Assembly: GCA_019422485.1 (NCBI GenBank)
Contig: JAHZDG010000006.1
Coordinates: forward strand, 78,471 to 92,917
Reading direction: 5' to 3'
DNA length: 14,447 nt
Source: Alistipes sp.
GTDB taxonomy: Bacteria > Bacteroidota > Bacteroidia > Bacteroidales > Rikenellaceae
This document shows, in pieces, positions 14,392 to 14,447 of the stretch. The first letter of the stretch is position 1, and the number at the start of each line of letters is the position of its first letter. The translations under genes were made by a program, and so were the position numbers. The notes under the pieces were generated by a model. That model searched no databases. It was not told where the DNA came from and saw only the letters and a program-made list of their open reading frames with translations.

Positions 14392-14447
14392 TGATTGAAC
14401 GCAAGTTCTTGACAGAATGAACAAAGTTCTTTGAAGTATTGAGCAGC
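14371..14447 (+). ncRNA. Putative rRNA operon leader (partial)
   Basis: The last bases carry AAGTTCTTGA (14403-14412) and AAGTTCTTTGA (14424-14434) followed by AGTATTGAG. I recall similar GTTCTTTGA...ATTG elements in Bacteroidetes 16S rRNA leaders, where they may act like antitermination boxA. With two strong tandem promoters and no open reading frame, a 16S rRNA gene probably begins just beyond the window. The rRNA itself is not seen, so this is inference. Confidence 0.55.

Larger units (their letters stand above)
14032..14447. other. Gene-free regulatory stretch at the right end
   Basis: No credible protein gene is found in these roughly 415 bases. They hold P1, P2, two copies of a hairpin module, a central imperfect hairpin and a probable rrn leader. 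The first 100 bases are AT-rich and show no clear terminator for the MFS gene. TATATTTC at 14084-14091 is a partial -7 match without a suitably spaced -33 box. Confidence 0.6.

Noticed and set aside
1..14447. Mobile element, CRISPR array, toxin-antitoxin or defence genes
   Set aside because: No transposase, integrase, regularly spaced repeats, target-site duplications or defence-family motifs were seen on either strand.

Overview
The window looks like chromosomal DNA of a Bacteroidota organism, most likely order Bacteroidales. Three things suggest this. The promoter -7 boxes follow the TAnnTTTG form typical of that phylum. Clear Shine-Dalgarno sequences are mostly absent. Every recognisable protein is of a Bacteroidetes type (GH97 glycosidase, short-form ArgG, the GNAT acyltransferase that precedes argG). 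I cannot name the genus from sequence alone. Nothing in the window looks like a phage, transposon, CRISPR array or defence system.

Layout, left to right. The window opens inside a CAU-anticodon tRNA, followed by a strong intrinsic terminator (about 62-103) and about 400 bases without a convincing gene. Next comes a block of apparently single-gene units. These are a secreted PI-PLC/GDPD-superfamily phosphodiesterase (+), a Cys-rich DUF6125-like protein (-), a secreted GH97 glycosidase (+), a cation diffusion facilitator (+) and an Fe-type superoxide dismutase (-). Two of the convergent ends carry clear hairpin terminators.

The centre (6333-12446) is a single-direction biosynthetic cluster: GNAT N-acylglutamate synthase candidate, argG, argC, argD, argB, then leuB. 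It runs from a perfect-consensus promoter near 6250 to a strong terminator near 12470-12507. The first, second, third and fourth steps from glutamate to N-acylornithine are all present (acyltransferase, ArgB, ArgC, ArgD), plus the late ArgG step. The transcarbamylase, the deacylase and ArgH are not in the window. The cluster resembles the Bacteroides arrangement in which intermediates are N-succinylated, but the sequence alone does not say which acyl group is used here. The 3'-terminal leuB links arginine and leucine synthesis in one transcription unit.

The right end holds a separately promoted MFS exporter and then about 415 bases without a gene. That stretch contains two strong tandem promoters. 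Each is followed at once by a 7-bp hairpin with a GCTAARC arm and a GTTCTT element. The last bases resemble the leader of a ribosomal RNA operon, so 16S rRNA probably begins just beyond the window.

The most notable observations are the duplicated promoter/hairpin modules of the putative rrn leader, a DE-to-DG substitution beside the PLP-contacting Asp of ArgD, Cys pairs in the GNAT protein, the arg-leuB linkage, and a perfect 12-bp palindrome in the arg leader. I found no clear new biological system.
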